Positions 52,240 to 61,023 of a DNA stretch of 64,000 nucleotides are shown here, piece after piece. Numbering within the stretch: position 1 is the first letter of the stretch; every line of letters starts with the position of its first letter. A program made the position numbers and the translations under genes. The DNA comes from Mesorhizobium tamadayense (lineage in GTDB: Bacteria; Pseudomonadota; Alphaproteobacteria; Rhizobiales; Rhizobiaceae). The notes under the pieces were generated by a model. That model made no database searches. It saw nothing but the letters and a program-made list of their open reading frames with translations, and was not told where the DNA came from. The stretch is taken from assembly GCF_003863365.1 (NCBI RefSeq), contig NZ_RQXT01000013.1:62001-126000 (forward strand). The letters are read 5' to 3'.

Positions 52240-53697
52240 TCAGCCCAGCCCGCCCATGTGGAAGCTCTTCGTCTCGAGATACTCCTCGATGCCGGCCTGC
52301 GCGCCCTCGCGCCCGAGGCCGGACTGCTTGACGCCGCCGAAGGGCGCCACCTCCATCGAGACCGAGCCGGTGTTGAGCCCCACCATGCCGAACTCCAGCG
52401 CTTCGCCGACGCGCCAGGCGCGTTTCAAATTTTCGGTGTAGAAATAGGAGGCGAGCCCGTAGGGCGTCCCGTTGGCCAGCGCGATCGCTTCCTCTTCCGT
52501 CTCAAAGCGGAAAAGCGGCGCGACCGGGCCGAAGGTTTCCTCGTCGGCGAGCTGCATTTCTTTTGTGGCGCCCGTCAGCACCAGCGGCGCGACATATTGA
52601 GGGCCGTCCGGCAACGTCGGCTTTTCGGTGACGATCGCCGCGCCTTTGGCGAGCGCATCCTCGACGTGGCGGTTGATCTTCTCGACCGCCGCCATGTTGA
52701 TCATCGGTCCGATGGCGACTCCGGGCTGCGTGCCGGGTCCGACCGTCAAGGCGTTGACGCGGGCGCTGAGCTTCGCGGCGAAGGCTTCATAAACTCCGGC
52801 CTGGACGAGGATGCGGTTGGCGCAGACGCAGGTCTGGCCGCCGTTGCGGAACTTCGAGGCGAGCGCGCCCTCGACCGCGAGGTCGAGATCGGCGTCGTTG
52901 AAGACGATGAAGGGTGCGTTGCCGCCGAGCTCGAGGCTGAGCCGCTTGACGCTGTCGGCCGCCCCGCGCATCAGCAGCGAACCGACGCGCGTCGAGCCGG
53001 TGAAGGAGATCTTGCGCACGGTCTCGTTCGCCATGATCTCGTTGCCGATCTCGGCCGGCATGCCGGTGACGATGTTGATGACGCCGGCCGGGATGCCCGC
53101 CCGCTCGGCGAGCACGCCGAGCGCGAGCGCCGAATAGGGCGTGAACTCGGACGGCTTGATGACGACCGTGCAGCCGGCCGCCAGCGCCGGCGCGACCTTG
53201 CGGGTGATCATCGCATTGGGAAAATTCCACGGCGTGATGATGCCGCATACGCCGACCGGCTCCTTCAGGATGATGATGCGGCGGTCGGTGGTAGGCGAGG
53301 GGATGGTGTGGCCGTTGATGCGACGCGCCTCCTCCGCGAACCATTTGACGAAGGAGGCGCCGTAGCGGATCTCGCCTTTGGCTTCGTCCAGCGGCTTGCC
53401 CTGTTCCGTCGTCAGGATCAGCGCGAGATCGTCCAGATGCGTAAGCATCAGGCCATGCCAGGCTTCCAGCAGGGCAGCGCGTTCGGCATGGGTCTTCTTC
53501 CTCCAGTCGCCATAGGCGGAAGCCGCGGCGTCTATGGCCGCGCGGGTTTCCGATCCGGCCATGTCGGGCACGGTGCCGATCGCTGCCTGGGTCGCGGGAT
53601 CGACGACATCGACCGTCCTGCCGGAGCCGGCCGCGACCCATTTGCCGCCGATCAGTCCGGCCTCGCGGAAGAGACTTTTGTCTTTCAAGCTTTTCAT
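52240..53697 (-). CDS. gabD: NAD(P)-dependent succinate-semialdehyde dehydrogenase
   Basis: 485 aa, standard GabD length. GIITPWNFPNAMITRK is the cofactor region, SFTGSTRVGSLL the Rossmann contact, LELGGNAPFIVF contains the catalytic Glu, and FRNGGQTCVCANRILVQ the nucleophile Cys. The motif set (NAMITRKVAPALAAG, GGVKQSGLGREG) matches GabD. It oxidises succinate semialdehyde, the end of GABA and putrescine breakdown, to succinate in the cytoplasm. First product needed after the aminotransferase and amine-oxidase steps nearby. 17 bp separate it from the tartrate-dehydrogenase-like gene upstream. Confidence 0.93.
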   Translation of the reverse strand: MKSLKDKSLFREAGLIGGKWVAAGSGRTVDVVDPATQAAIGTVPDMAGSETRAAIDAAASAYGDWRKKTHAERAALLEAWHGLMLTHLDDLALILTTEQGKPLDEAKGEIRYGASFVKWFAEEARRINGHTIPSPTTDRRIIILKEPVGVCGIITPWNFPNAMITRKVAPALAAGCTVVIKPSEFTPYSALALGVLAERAGIPAGVINIVTGMPAEIGNEIMANETVRKISFTGSTRVGSLLMRGAADSVKRLSLELGGNAPFIVFNDADLDLAVEGALASKFRNGGQTCVCANRILVQAGVYEAFAAKLSARVNALTVGPGTQPGVAIGPMINMAAVEKINRHVEDALAKGAAIVTEKPTLPDGPQYVAPLVLTGATKEMQLADEETFGPVAPLFRFETEEEAIALANGTPYGLASYFYTENLKRAWRVGEALEFGMVGLNTGSVSMEVAPFGGVKQSGLGREGAQAGIEEYLETKSFHMGGLG

Positions 53698-53714
53698 CGA
53701 AAACGACCTTCAAA

Positions 53715-54758
53715 TCAGGTGAGCGCCGCGACGACGGCGGCTGTGATGGCGTCCGTGCTATCCTTGCCGGAGATGGTTCCAACGCTCCGCGCGGTCGTCG
53801 CTTCGAGCGCCTTCATGACGCCGCCGGCTGCGTCTTTTTCGCCAAGATGATGAAGCATCATCGCGCCTGACCAGATGGCTGCGATCGGATTGGCGATGCC
53901 GAGATGGGCGATGTCGGGCGCGGAACCGTGCACCGGCTCGAACATGGATGGCGCCGAGCGATCGGGATTGATGTTGGCGGAGGCGGCGTAGCCTAGGCCG
54001 CCCTGGATCGCCGCGCCGATGTCGGTCAGTATGTCCCCGAACAGGTTAGAGGCGACGACCACATCGAGGCTCTCCGGCGCCATGATCATGCGCGCCGCGA
54101 GCGCGTCGACGTGATAGCTGGTTACGGTGACATCGGAATACTCAGCGGCCAGCATCCGCGTGATCTCGTCCCAGAAGACCATCGAGTATTTCTGCGCGTT
54201 GGACTTGGTCACGGAAGCTAGCTTCCCGCGCCGTGCCCGCGCCTGCTCGAAGCCGAAGCGCAGGATGCGCTCGACGCCGGCACGGGTGAAGATCGAGGTC
54301 TCCACAGCAACCTCGTCCAGCGTGCCTTGATGCACGCGCCCGCCGGCGCCCGAATATTCGCCTTCGGTGTTCTCGCGGATGCACAGGATGTCGAAGCTCT
54401 CGGTCCGCAGCGGGCCCGTCACGCCCTGCAGCAGGCGGTGCGGCCGGATATTGGCGTATTGCACGAACGCCTTGCGGATCGGCAGAAGCAGGCCGTGGAG
54501 CGAGACCGAATCCGGCACCTCCGCCGGCCAGCCGACCGCGCCGAGCAGGATGGCATCGAAGCCGCGCAAGGTCTCGATGCCATCCTCGGGCATCATGCGG
54601 CCGGTTTCCTTGAAGAAACGGCATGACCAGGGGAACTCGGTTCCCGTGAGAGCAAAACCGGAGTGTCTGGCCGCTGTTTCCAGCACCGTCCAGGCGGCGG
54701 CTGTGACATCGCGGCCGATGCCGTCACCGGGGATCAGGGCAATCGAGTAGGACTTCAT
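53715..54758 (-). CDS. tartrate dehydrogenase/decarboxylase or D-malate dehydrogenase (isocitrate/isopropylmalate family)
   Basis: 347 aa from ATG 54758; an ATG two codons earlier sits too close to the AAGAG site. IALIPGDGIGRDVT is the N-terminus, RENTEGEYSGAGGRVHQGT the substrate-binding loop, TKSNAQKYSMVFWDEI contains the catalytic Lys, and SNLFGDILTDIGAAIQGGLGYAASANI the metal-binding Asp residues. The RENTEGEYSGAGGR loop is typical of TtuC/DmlA rather than LeuB or Icd. It oxidises tartrate or D-malate with NAD and Mn/Mg. Between two aldehyde dehydrogenase genes. Confidence 0.88.
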   Translation of the reverse strand: MKSYSIALIPGDGIGRDVTAAAWTVLETAARHSGFALTGTEFPWSCRFFKETGRMMPEDGIETLRGFDAILLGAVGWPAEVPDSVSLHGLLLPIRKAFVQYANIRPHRLLQGVTGPLRTESFDILCIRENTEGEYSGAGGRVHQGTLDEVAVETSIFTRAGVERILRFGFEQARARRGKLASVTKSNAQKYSMVFWDEITRMLAAEYSDVTVTSYHVDALAARMIMAPESLDVVVASNLFGDILTDIGAAIQGGLGYAASANINPDRSAPSMFEPVHGSAPDIAHLGIANPIAAIWSGAMMLHHLGEKDAAGGVMKALEATTARSVGTISGKDSTDAITAAVVAALT

Positions 54759-54768
54759 CGGCATCTCT

Positions 54769-56232
54769 TCACAGGCTGATCAGGACGCTTTTCGTCCTGC
54801 GGTTGGCGAGATAGGCCTCGCGGCCGAGGTCCTTGCCGATGCCGGAGCGCTTGTAGCCGCCGGTCGGCAGGATGTGATCGCCCGAGCGGCTGTAGCGGTT
54901 GACCCAGACGGTGCCCGCTTCGAGCCTGCGCGCGAAACGGATGGTGCGCGACAGATCGGAGGTGAACAGGCCGGAGGCCAGCCCGTAGGTCGGATGGCTG
55001 GACAGCGCCAGCGCCTCATCCTCGGTCTCGAAAGTCTGAATGGTCAGGACCGGGCCGAAGATTTCTTCGACGATCGCCGGATTGGCCTGGTCTACATCGG
55101 CGATCAGCGTTGGCTCGTAGAAATAGCCGGGGTAATCCATCGCGCGGCCGCCGGTGAGGCATTTGCCGCCGGCCTCGACCGCGGCCCGCACGATGCCGTC
55201 GACACGCGCTCGCTGCCGCTCCGAAATGATCGGCGAATACTGCGTCGCCTCATCCCAGGTCGGGCCGGGCCGCACCGCCTTCATCCGCTTCAGGATGGCG
55301 GCCGTCAGCCTGTCGGCGGCGCTTTTTTCGACGATCAGGCGCGTGCCCGCCACGCAGGCCTGCCCTGCGTTGAAGGTGACGCTGCCGGCGATCGCCGTCG
55401 CCGCCCTGTCGAGATCGGCATCGGCAAAGACGATCTGCGGGCTCTTGCCGCCGAGCTCCAGCGTCATCGGCTTGACGCCGGTGCGGGCGATGTTCTCCAT
55501 GATGGCCGAGCCCGCGCGGGTCGAACCGGTGAAGCTGATCTTGGCGATCTCGGGATGGCCGGTCAGCGCCGTGCCGGTGGTCGGACCGTCGCCGAGAACC
55601 ACGTTGATCAGTCCAGCGGGAAGCCCCGCTTGGACGGCGAGTTGCGCCAAATAGACGGCCGAGAAGGGTGTCATCTCGGAAGGCTTCAAAACGACCGCAT
55701 TGCCTGCGGCCAGTGCCGGGCCGAGCTTCCACCCGGCCATCGAGATCGGGAAATTCCACGGCGTGATCGCGCCGACCACGCCATAGGGCTCGCTCATGAT
55801 CATGCCGAGACTGGTGTCGTCCGTTGGTACCAACTCGCTGCCTTCCTTGTCGGCGAATTCGGCGAAGAAGCGGATCTGCTCGGCGGTGACCGCGATGTCG
55901 CCGGCAACGAGCTGGCCCACGGGCCGGGTCGAGCACAATGCCTCGATCCGGGCGAGCGTTGCGGCTTCCGCCTCGATCAAGTCTGCCCAGGCGTGAAGCG
56001 CTCTTGTGCGCTCGCGCGGCCGAACGCCGCCCCAGTTGCTGGCCTTCAGCGCCGCCTTGGCGCTTTCCACAGCGCGGTCGACCATATCGACATCGGCCAC
56101 GGGGCAGGCGGCGTATCCCTTCCCATCCGACGGGCGGCGCATCTCGACCCCGCTCTCAGCCGAAATCAGTTCCCCGTCGATGAAGTGACCGACGGGAAGG
56201 GCGATCGTGTCCGGATCGAAGCTCAGGCTCAT
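54769..56232 (-). CDS. NAD-dependent aldehyde dehydrogenase
   Basis: 487 aa. GAITPWNFPISMAGWK, SFTGSTRAGSAIMENIA, LELGGKSPQIVF (catalytic Glu) and FNAGQACVAGTRLIVE (nucleophile Cys) are the family motifs. The C-terminus VWVNRYSRSGDHILPTGGYKRSGIGKDLG resembles gamma-glutamyl-gamma-aminobutyraldehyde (PuuC-like) and betaine-aldehyde dehydrogenases. It would take the aldehyde from the PuuB-like oxidase or aminotransferase. First gene of the aldehyde dehydrogenase/TtuC/GabD run, which is one operon by spacing (10 and 17 bp). The 138-bp spacer before it holds the promoter. Confidence 0.92.
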   Translation of the reverse strand: MSLSFDPDTIALPVGHFIDGELISAESGVEMRRPSDGKGYAACPVADVDMVDRAVESAKAALKASNWGGVRPRERTRALHAWADLIEAEAATLARIEALCSTRPVGQLVAGDIAVTAEQIRFFAEFADKEGSELVPTDDTSLGMIMSEPYGVVGAITPWNFPISMAGWKLGPALAAGNAVVLKPSEMTPFSAVYLAQLAVQAGLPAGLINVVLGDGPTTGTALTGHPEIAKISFTGSTRAGSAIMENIARTGVKPMTLELGGKSPQIVFADADLDRAATAIAGSVTFNAGQACVAGTRLIVEKSAADRLTAAILKRMKAVRPGPTWDEATQYSPIISERQRARVDGIVRAAVEAGGKCLTGGRAMDYPGYFYEPTLIADVDQANPAIVEEIFGPVLTIQTFETEDEALALSSHPTYGLASGLFTSDLSRTIRFARRLEAGTVWVNRYSRSGDHILPTGGYKRSGIGKDLGREAYLANRRTKSVLISL

Positions 56233-56370
56233 GGGCGACCACCTTGCAGTATCTTCCGAAGCCTAGCGCGTGCAGGCGCGCAGCATGCGCTGTTGGGTGG
56301 TTCGCGACCGACGAATGTTGCGTGCCAGGCGCGCATGACGGCAAAATCTTCCGCGGAGGTCACGGGACCC

Positions 56371-56723
56371 TTAACCCACTGTCACGTAGATCTTGCGCAC
56401 CGTCTCGATGGTCTTCCAGATACCGGTAAATCCCGGCTTCATCACGAAGCTGTCGCCGGCGCGATAGGTCACCGTCTCGCCGGCGTCGGGCGTGATTTCC
56501 ACCACGCCGGAAAGGATGTGGCAGAACTCGAAAGTGTCGCCCTTGATCGAGCGCGTCTCGCCCGGTGTCGCTTCCCAGACGCCGGTACGGACGAGGTCGC
56601 CCTTGGCAGCGTCCTGCGCCCAGGTCTTGAAGGCGGGGTTGCCGGCAATCAGCCGTTCGGGCAGCGCCGTGGATTCGCGCGGCGGGAAACCGGGTTGGTG
56701 TCGACGGTTTTGAGCAGGGACAA
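56371..56723 (-). CDS. cupin-domain protein with an apparent N-terminal frameshift
   Basis: The cupin core is intact: GDLVRTGVWEATPGETRSIKG, FEFCHILSGVVEITPDAGE and YRAGDSFVMKPGFTGIWK, a DUF861/EutQ-like single cupin with the first His in EFCHILSG. In its own frame the N-terminus reads PAQNRRHQPGFPPRES and lacks a sensible start; an ATG at 56772 would place the start 26 bp inside the neighbouring gene. Another frame gives a much better beginning: TTG 56723 after AAAAGG, reading SLLKTVDTNPVSRRANP, which meets the core ALPERLIAG if one base is added near 56670. So the gene is either frameshifted by one base or misread. Small cupins of this type often accompany amine/FAD-oxidase clusters; function unknown. 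Confidence 0.65.
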
Positions 56724-56746
56724 GGGATGGCCTTTTCGCTTGGGTT

Positions 56747-57670
56747 TCAATAGCCACGGGTTCGGTCGACAAGCCCGATGAGATCGAGCCCGGCGCGGTG
56801 ACGCTTGATGTTGTCGATGACGGTCTGCGCGGCAGTCGCTGGCTGGGTAACGCTGGCGATGTGCGGGGTCAGGATGATCTTCGGATGCGACCAGAATGGA
56901 TGGCCCGCGGGCAGCGGTTCGGGATCGGTGACGTCGATCATCGCGGCCGAGAGGTGACCGCCGTCGAGCGCGGCGACAAGCGCGTCGTGGTCGAGTTGCG
57001 GCCCCCGTCCGGTGTGGACGAGCGCCGCGCCCTTGGGCAGTTTCGCGAACAGGTCGGCATCGAGGAAGCCGCGCGTATCTTCGGTCAGCGGCAAGAGGCA
57101 GATCAGTATATCGCTGGCCGCGAGCATCTCCGCCAGCCCCTGCTCGCCATGATGACAGATCACGCCCTCGATCTGCCGCGGCGACCGGCTCCAGCCGGCG
57201 AGCGGGAAGCCGAAGGGCTTCAGCCGGTCGAGGACGGCTTGGCCGAGCTGCCCGAGGCCGAGCACGCCGGCCCGCCGCGATCCGGCCTGGAGCTGCGGGA
57301 TGTCGCGCCATTCGCCGGCGCGTTGCTGTATGAGATAGGCTGGCAGATTGCGGTGCAGAGCAAGCACGGCAAGGGTCACATATTCCTGCATCATGCGCAC
57401 GATGCCTTCCTCGATCATGCGCACGATCTTGACGTTCGCGGGTACTGCTTCGAAGCGGAACTGATCGACGCCGGCACCCATGGAAAACAGGATTTCAAGG
57501 TTCCTGTAGCGGGCGAGGTTATCCGGCACAGTCCAGGTGATCAGATAGCGCACGGCGTCCGGGTCGACCGTCGCAGTGTCCGTGGTGAAAGGGAGGTCCG
57601 GCAATTCCTGGGCGAACGCCTCGGCGAAGACCGCGCCGCGTCGCGCATCGGAGTTGAACAGGAACGTCAT
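56747..57670 (-). CDS. D-2-hydroxyacid dehydrogenase (GhrA-like glyoxylate/hydroxypyruvate reductase)
   Basis: 307 aa, GhrA length. [12 protein letters not shown] and a short N-terminal domain typical of GhrA precede [31 protein letters not shown], the dinucleotide motif ending in Arg residues that favour [19 protein letters not shown] carries the catalytic Arg, [12 protein letters not shown] the Glu and [11 protein letters not shown] the His. It reduces glyoxylate or hydroxypyruvate. AAGGAG precedes the ATG, and 13 bp separate it from the ArgE-like gene. It overlaps the cupin frame only if that starts at 56772. Confidence 0.9.
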   Translation of the reverse strand: MTFLFNSDARRGAVFAEAFAQELPDLPFTTDTATVDPDAVRYLITWTVPDNLARYRNLEILFSMGAGVDQFRFEAVPANVKIVRMIEEGIVRMMQEYVTLAVLALHRNLPAYLIQQRAGEWRDIPQLQAGSRRAGVLGLGQLGQAVLDRLKPFGFPLAGWSRSPRQIEGVICHHGEQGLAEMLAASDILICLLPLTEDTRGFLDADLFAKLPKGAALVHTGRGPQLDHDALVAALDGGHLSAAMIDVTDPEPLPAGHPFWSHPKIILTPHIASVTQPATAAQTVIDNIKRHRAGLDLIGLVDRTRGY

Positions 57671-57683
57671 CCCGGTTGCTCCT

Positions 57684-58808
57684 TCACGCCGCGCAGCGCG
57701 TGCCCAGCGCCTCGATCATCCGCTGGCAGGCGGCGAGTTCGCTGGCGAGGATGTATTCGTCCGGCCTATGGGCGCGGCCGATATCGCCGGGGCCGCAGAT
57801 GATCGCATCGAACCCGGCGACCTGGTAGAGCCCGGCCTCCGTGCCGTAGCTGACGGCGGCAAGCGGCGCTTCGCCGGTCAGCTCGCGCAACAGCGTTGCC
57901 AGGTCTGCATCTTGCGGCAACGCCAGCGCCGGATAGGCGCTCATCGGCGTCCACTCGATCCGAAAGCCATCGGCCGCAAGGGCCTCGGCCCGCGCCTTGA
58001 CGGGTGCGAGCAGGCTGGCCGGATCGACGCCGGGTATGGCGCGCGCCTCCAGATCCAGCGTGCAGGTGTCGGGGATGATATTGACCGACTGTCCACCCGC
58101 CACCACGCCTGCCTGCAGCGAGGAGTAGGGCGGCTCGAAGGCCGGGTCGAACGGACCATGCGTCAGCCGCTCGGCTTCGCTCACGGCTGCGCTCAGCACA
58201 TCGGCCATGGCATGGATGGCATTGAGCCCGAGGTCGGGCCGCGAGGAATGGCCGGCGCGGCCCCGGATCGTCACGCGGGCGGCCGCCTTGCCCTTGTGGC
58301 CGCGCACGGCGCGCATGCCGCTCGGCTCGCCGATGATAGCGCCGAGCGGCTTCGCGCAAAGCTCGGGAAGGCGAGCGATCAGATGCGGCACGCCGCGGCA
58401 TCCGACCTCCTCATCATAGGAAAAGGCGAGGTGGATCGGTCTGGCCAGGCGCAGTTTCGTCAGGTGAGGCACAGCGGCGAGCGCAGCGGCAAGGAACCCC
58501 TTCATGTCCGTGGTGCCGCGTCCGTAAAGATGTTCGCCCTCCCGGCGCAGCGCGAAAGGGTCCGAACTCCACTGCGGCTCGCCGGCGGGGACGACGTCCA
58601 TGTGGCCCGACAGGATATAGCCCGGGACATCGGCTGGGCCGATCGTCGCGAAAAGGTTGGAACGGTCGCCTTCCGGCCCTGGGAGCAGGGTGACCTGCGT
58701 TCCGTGTTGCGCAAGATGGGCCTCGATCCAGCCGGCGATGTCACCGTTCGGCCTGCCGGCGACCGATGGAAAAGCAACGAGACGGTCGAGGATCTCTAGG
58801 ACGTCCAT
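57684..58808 (-). CDS. argE: acetylornithine deacetylase-like M20 metallopeptidase
   Basis: 374 aa from ATG 58808 (GAGGA upstream), the exact size class of rhizobial Arg[16 protein letters not shown] has the first metal ligand His and the Asp, [16 protein letters not shown] the bridging Asp, and [16 protein letters not shown] the catalytic Glu pair. ArgE removes acetyl from N-acetylornithine and other N-acetyl amino acids. Here it is divergent from a double-GNAT acetyltransferase and next to catabolic genes, so it may deacetylate a catabolic intermediate rather than serve arginine synthesis. The symbol reflects homology only. Confidence 0.88.
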   Translation of the reverse strand: MDVLEILDRLVAFPSVAGRPNGDIAGWIEAHLAQHGTQVTLLPGPEGDRSNLFATIGPADVPGYILSGHMDVVPAGEPQWSSDPFALRREGEHLYGRGTTDMKGFLAAALAAVPHLTKLRLARPIHLAFSYDEEVGCRGVPHLIARLPELCAKPLGAIIGEPSGMRAVRGHKGKAAARVTIRGRAGHSSRPDLGLNAIHAMADVLSAAVSEAERLTHGPFDPAFEPPYSSLQAGVVAGGQSVNIIPDTCTLDLEARAIPGVDPASLLAPVKARAEALAADGFRIEWTPMSAYPALALPQDADLATLLRELTGEAPLAAVSYGTEAGLYQVAGFDAIICGPGDIGRAHRPDEYILASELAACQRMIEALGTRCAA

Positions 58809-59044
58809 TCCAGTCCTCAAAACCATTTTCAAGTTCGCCGCGATCGCCCGTCGACCGAATGCCGCAACAATTCGGAAGAGGATGTGCGCTTTCTTTCGCG
58901 ATTGCGTGCCGAAAGCAGAAATGTTTCAGTCGAATCTTGCGTTGGCGCGCGGCTTTCGAGCAAATCGTATCGGTCTGGTTGTTTAGCGTTGGCAGGAGGC
59001 GGGGCGGCCATTGTGTGTCACCCGTTACGCGATCTTTCAGAGGC

Positions 59045-59947
59045 ATGAAATTGAAGCCGTCCGGAAGCTTGAAAATCGATGCCTTCTCGATGCGCATCGG
59101 CGACATCGATGGCATCGAACTCGACCGGTTGCACGCGCACTCCCTGGCCGTGGGATGGCCGCACCGAGCCGAAGACTGGCAGTTCCTGCGTGAATCGGGA
59201 CACGGGTTCGTGGCGCTCGATGAGATCGGCCGCGTTCTCGGTTCGGCCATGTGGTTCGCGCACGGCGCCGATTTCGCGACGGTCGGAATGGTCATCACCT
59301 CGCCGCGACTGCAGACGCTGGGAGCCGGTCAATGGCTGATGAAGCGGGTCTTCGAGAAGGTCGCCGGGCGCGATCTGCGCCTCAATGCGACCCGGGCGGC
59401 CAGACGGCTCTATCTTTCCCTCGACTTTCAGCCGGAGAAGACCGTCTACCAATGCCAGGGCATCGCCCGTGCGGAGACGATGGGTGGACTGGCGGAGACA
59501 CGGGGCGATATCCGGGCCTTGCACGCAAGCGACATTCCCGCGGCGATCGCGCTCGATGCGGCAGGATTTGGCGTGAGGCGTGAGGCGCTCATCGAAAAGC
59601 TCTTCGCGCACTCGGCCGCCTATGGTCTTTTCAAGGGCGACAGGCTGAACGCCTTCGCGCTCTGTCGGCCGTTCGGTCGGGGCCATGTGGTGGGGCCGGT
59701 CGTGGCGGGAAGCGACGCCGACGCCGTGGCGGTCGTCCGGCCGCACGTGGTCGACCATTCAGGATCTTTTCTCAGGATCGACACGCACATGGACAGTGGC
59801 GAGTTCGCCGCCTTTGTGTCGCATAGCGGAATGCCGGTCTTCGACACGGTGCTGACCATGTCCAGGGGCAAACGCCTCGCCGATTTTGTCGTCGCCGGCG
59901 CAGCCACGCCGACGACCTATGCCCTTGCCAGTCAAACTCTCGGGTAG
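59045..59947 (+). CDS. GNAT-family N-acetyltransferase, tandem-domain type (copy 2)
   Basis: 300 aa from ATG 59045, with AGAGG close upstream; an ATG at 59090 is an alternative. GWPHRAEDWQFLRESGHGFVALDEIGRVLGS parallels the copy at 49089. GMVITSPRLQTLGAGQWLM has the acetyl-CoA loop Q-x-x-G-x-G, and LDFQPEKTVYQC closes the first domain. The second half shares FGVRREALIEKLFAHSAAY and CRPFGRGHVVGPVVAG. Divergent from the ArgE-like deacetylase over 236 bp without other genes. Acceptor unknown. Confidence 0.86.
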   Translation: MKLKPSGSLKIDAFSMRIGDIDGIELDRLHAHSLAVGWPHRAEDWQFLRESGHGFVALDEIGRVLGSAMWFAHGADFATVGMVITSPRLQTLGAGQWLMKRVFEKVAGRDLRLNATRAARRLYLSLDFQPEKTVYQCQGIARAETMGGLAETRGDIRALHASDIPAAIALDAAGFGVRREALIEKLFAHSAAYGLFKGDRLNAFALCRPFGRGHVVGPVVAGSDADAVAVVRPHVVDHSGSFLRIDTHMDSGEFAAFVSHSGMPVFDTVLTMSRGKRLADFVVAGAATPTTYALASQTLG

Positions 59948-60000
59948 TTCAGCCGGGCACGCGCGCCGATAGTCTGTCGACAAAAGAGCCGGCCGGACAT

Positions 60001-60951
60001 TCAACCCGGTTGCCAGACGTCCGGCCGCAATATCGGGTGCAAAGCCTTCAGCTCGGTTTGCATCTCAGCGATCATCCAGGCGCAGATCTCGGAGACGACA
60101 GGCCGAACCGGCCTCGAGCGCGGCGCAATCAAGTGGTGGGTCCGGCCGGTGTTGATCTGGCGGTCCGAAGCAGGGACAAGCGCGCCCTGAAGCAAGGCAC
60201 GTGAAATATTGCTGAGCCAGCCGAGCGCGACGCCTTCCCCGTTCATTGCGGCCTGAAGCACCACCGCGTAGTCCGAGAATTCGAGCCGCTTTGCCTTGCT
60301 GGTCCTGCGGTCGGCTACTCGGCCCCAGGCATCCGGCCATTGAACCTTGGCATCGGTGAGATGAAGCAAGACATGGCCTTCGCCGTCCGCGTCGTGCTTC
60401 AACCGGCCATGAGCTGCCAGATAGGACGGGCTGCAGACGGGAACGATGATTTCCGGGGAGAACTCCCAACGGTGATAGCCCTTGTCGTCATCGGCCAGGA
60501 TCCTGGTGGCCAGGTCGACGTTCTCGGCCGGTCCGCGCAGAACGCCCGCGATCAGTTCGAATCTCAGGTCCACATCTGGAAATCTTGTCGTGAAGGCTCC
60601 CAGCCTCGGAACGAACCAATGCGTCACCAGCGAGCTTGAAAGGGAGAGCGTGACGACCGGCTTTGCGGCATTCTTCTCCTTGATCCTGCGGATGACCTCC
60701 TCGATGCCGTCAAATCCTTCGCGCACTGCCGAATAGAGCGCGCGGCCATCCGCGGTCGGGGTCAATCCCGTCGATTTCCGGGAAAAGAGGGCGACGCCAA
60801 AATCGGCCTCGAGCTGGGCGATGCTGCGGCTGACGGACGGCTGCGTGACGTTGAACTCCCGAGCAGCGGCCGTAAAGCTTGCCAGCCGGACAGCCGCCTC
60901 GAAGACCAGAAGTCCACGTGCGGAAGGAACCAGTTTTGCGAAGCCAGCCAT
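60001..60951 (-). CDS. LysR-family transcriptional regulator (GcvA-like)
   Basis: 316 aa. VPSARGLLVFEAAVRLASFTAAAREFNVTQPSVSRSIAQLEADFGVALFSR is the winged helix; the effector domain begins VVTLSLSSSLVTHWFVPRL. It is divergent from the FMN/Fe-S/FAD enzyme at 61024 with only 72 bp between, so it almost certainly controls that gene. The spacer contains CCCCA and TGGGG arms around an A+T-rich centre, a possible LysR site. Confidence 0.92.
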   Translation of the reverse strand: MAGFAKLVPSARGLLVFEAAVRLASFTAAAREFNVTQPSVSRSIAQLEADFGVALFSRKSTGLTPTADGRALYSAVREGFDGIEEVIRRIKEKNAAKPVVTLSLSSSLVTHWFVPRLGAFTTRFPDVDLRFELIAGVLRGPAENVDLATRILADDDKGYHRWEFSPEIIVPVCSPSYLAAHGRLKHDADGEGHVLLHLTDAKVQWPDAWGRVADRRTSKAKRLEFSDYAVVLQAAMNGEGVALGWLSNISRALLQGALVPASDRQINTGRTHHLIAPRSRPVRPVVSEICAWMIAEMQTELKALHPILRPDVWQPG

Positions 60952-61023
60952 ACGTCCAGCGTATAGCTACCCCAAGAATTTTCAAGCTTTCTGGGGCTCC
61001 GCAAATGGCAGACTATAATTTTC

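Noticed and set aside
54874-56781. Plus-strand open frame of 635 codons
   Set aside because: Antisense to the aldehyde dehydrogenase and cupin genes; no motifs.
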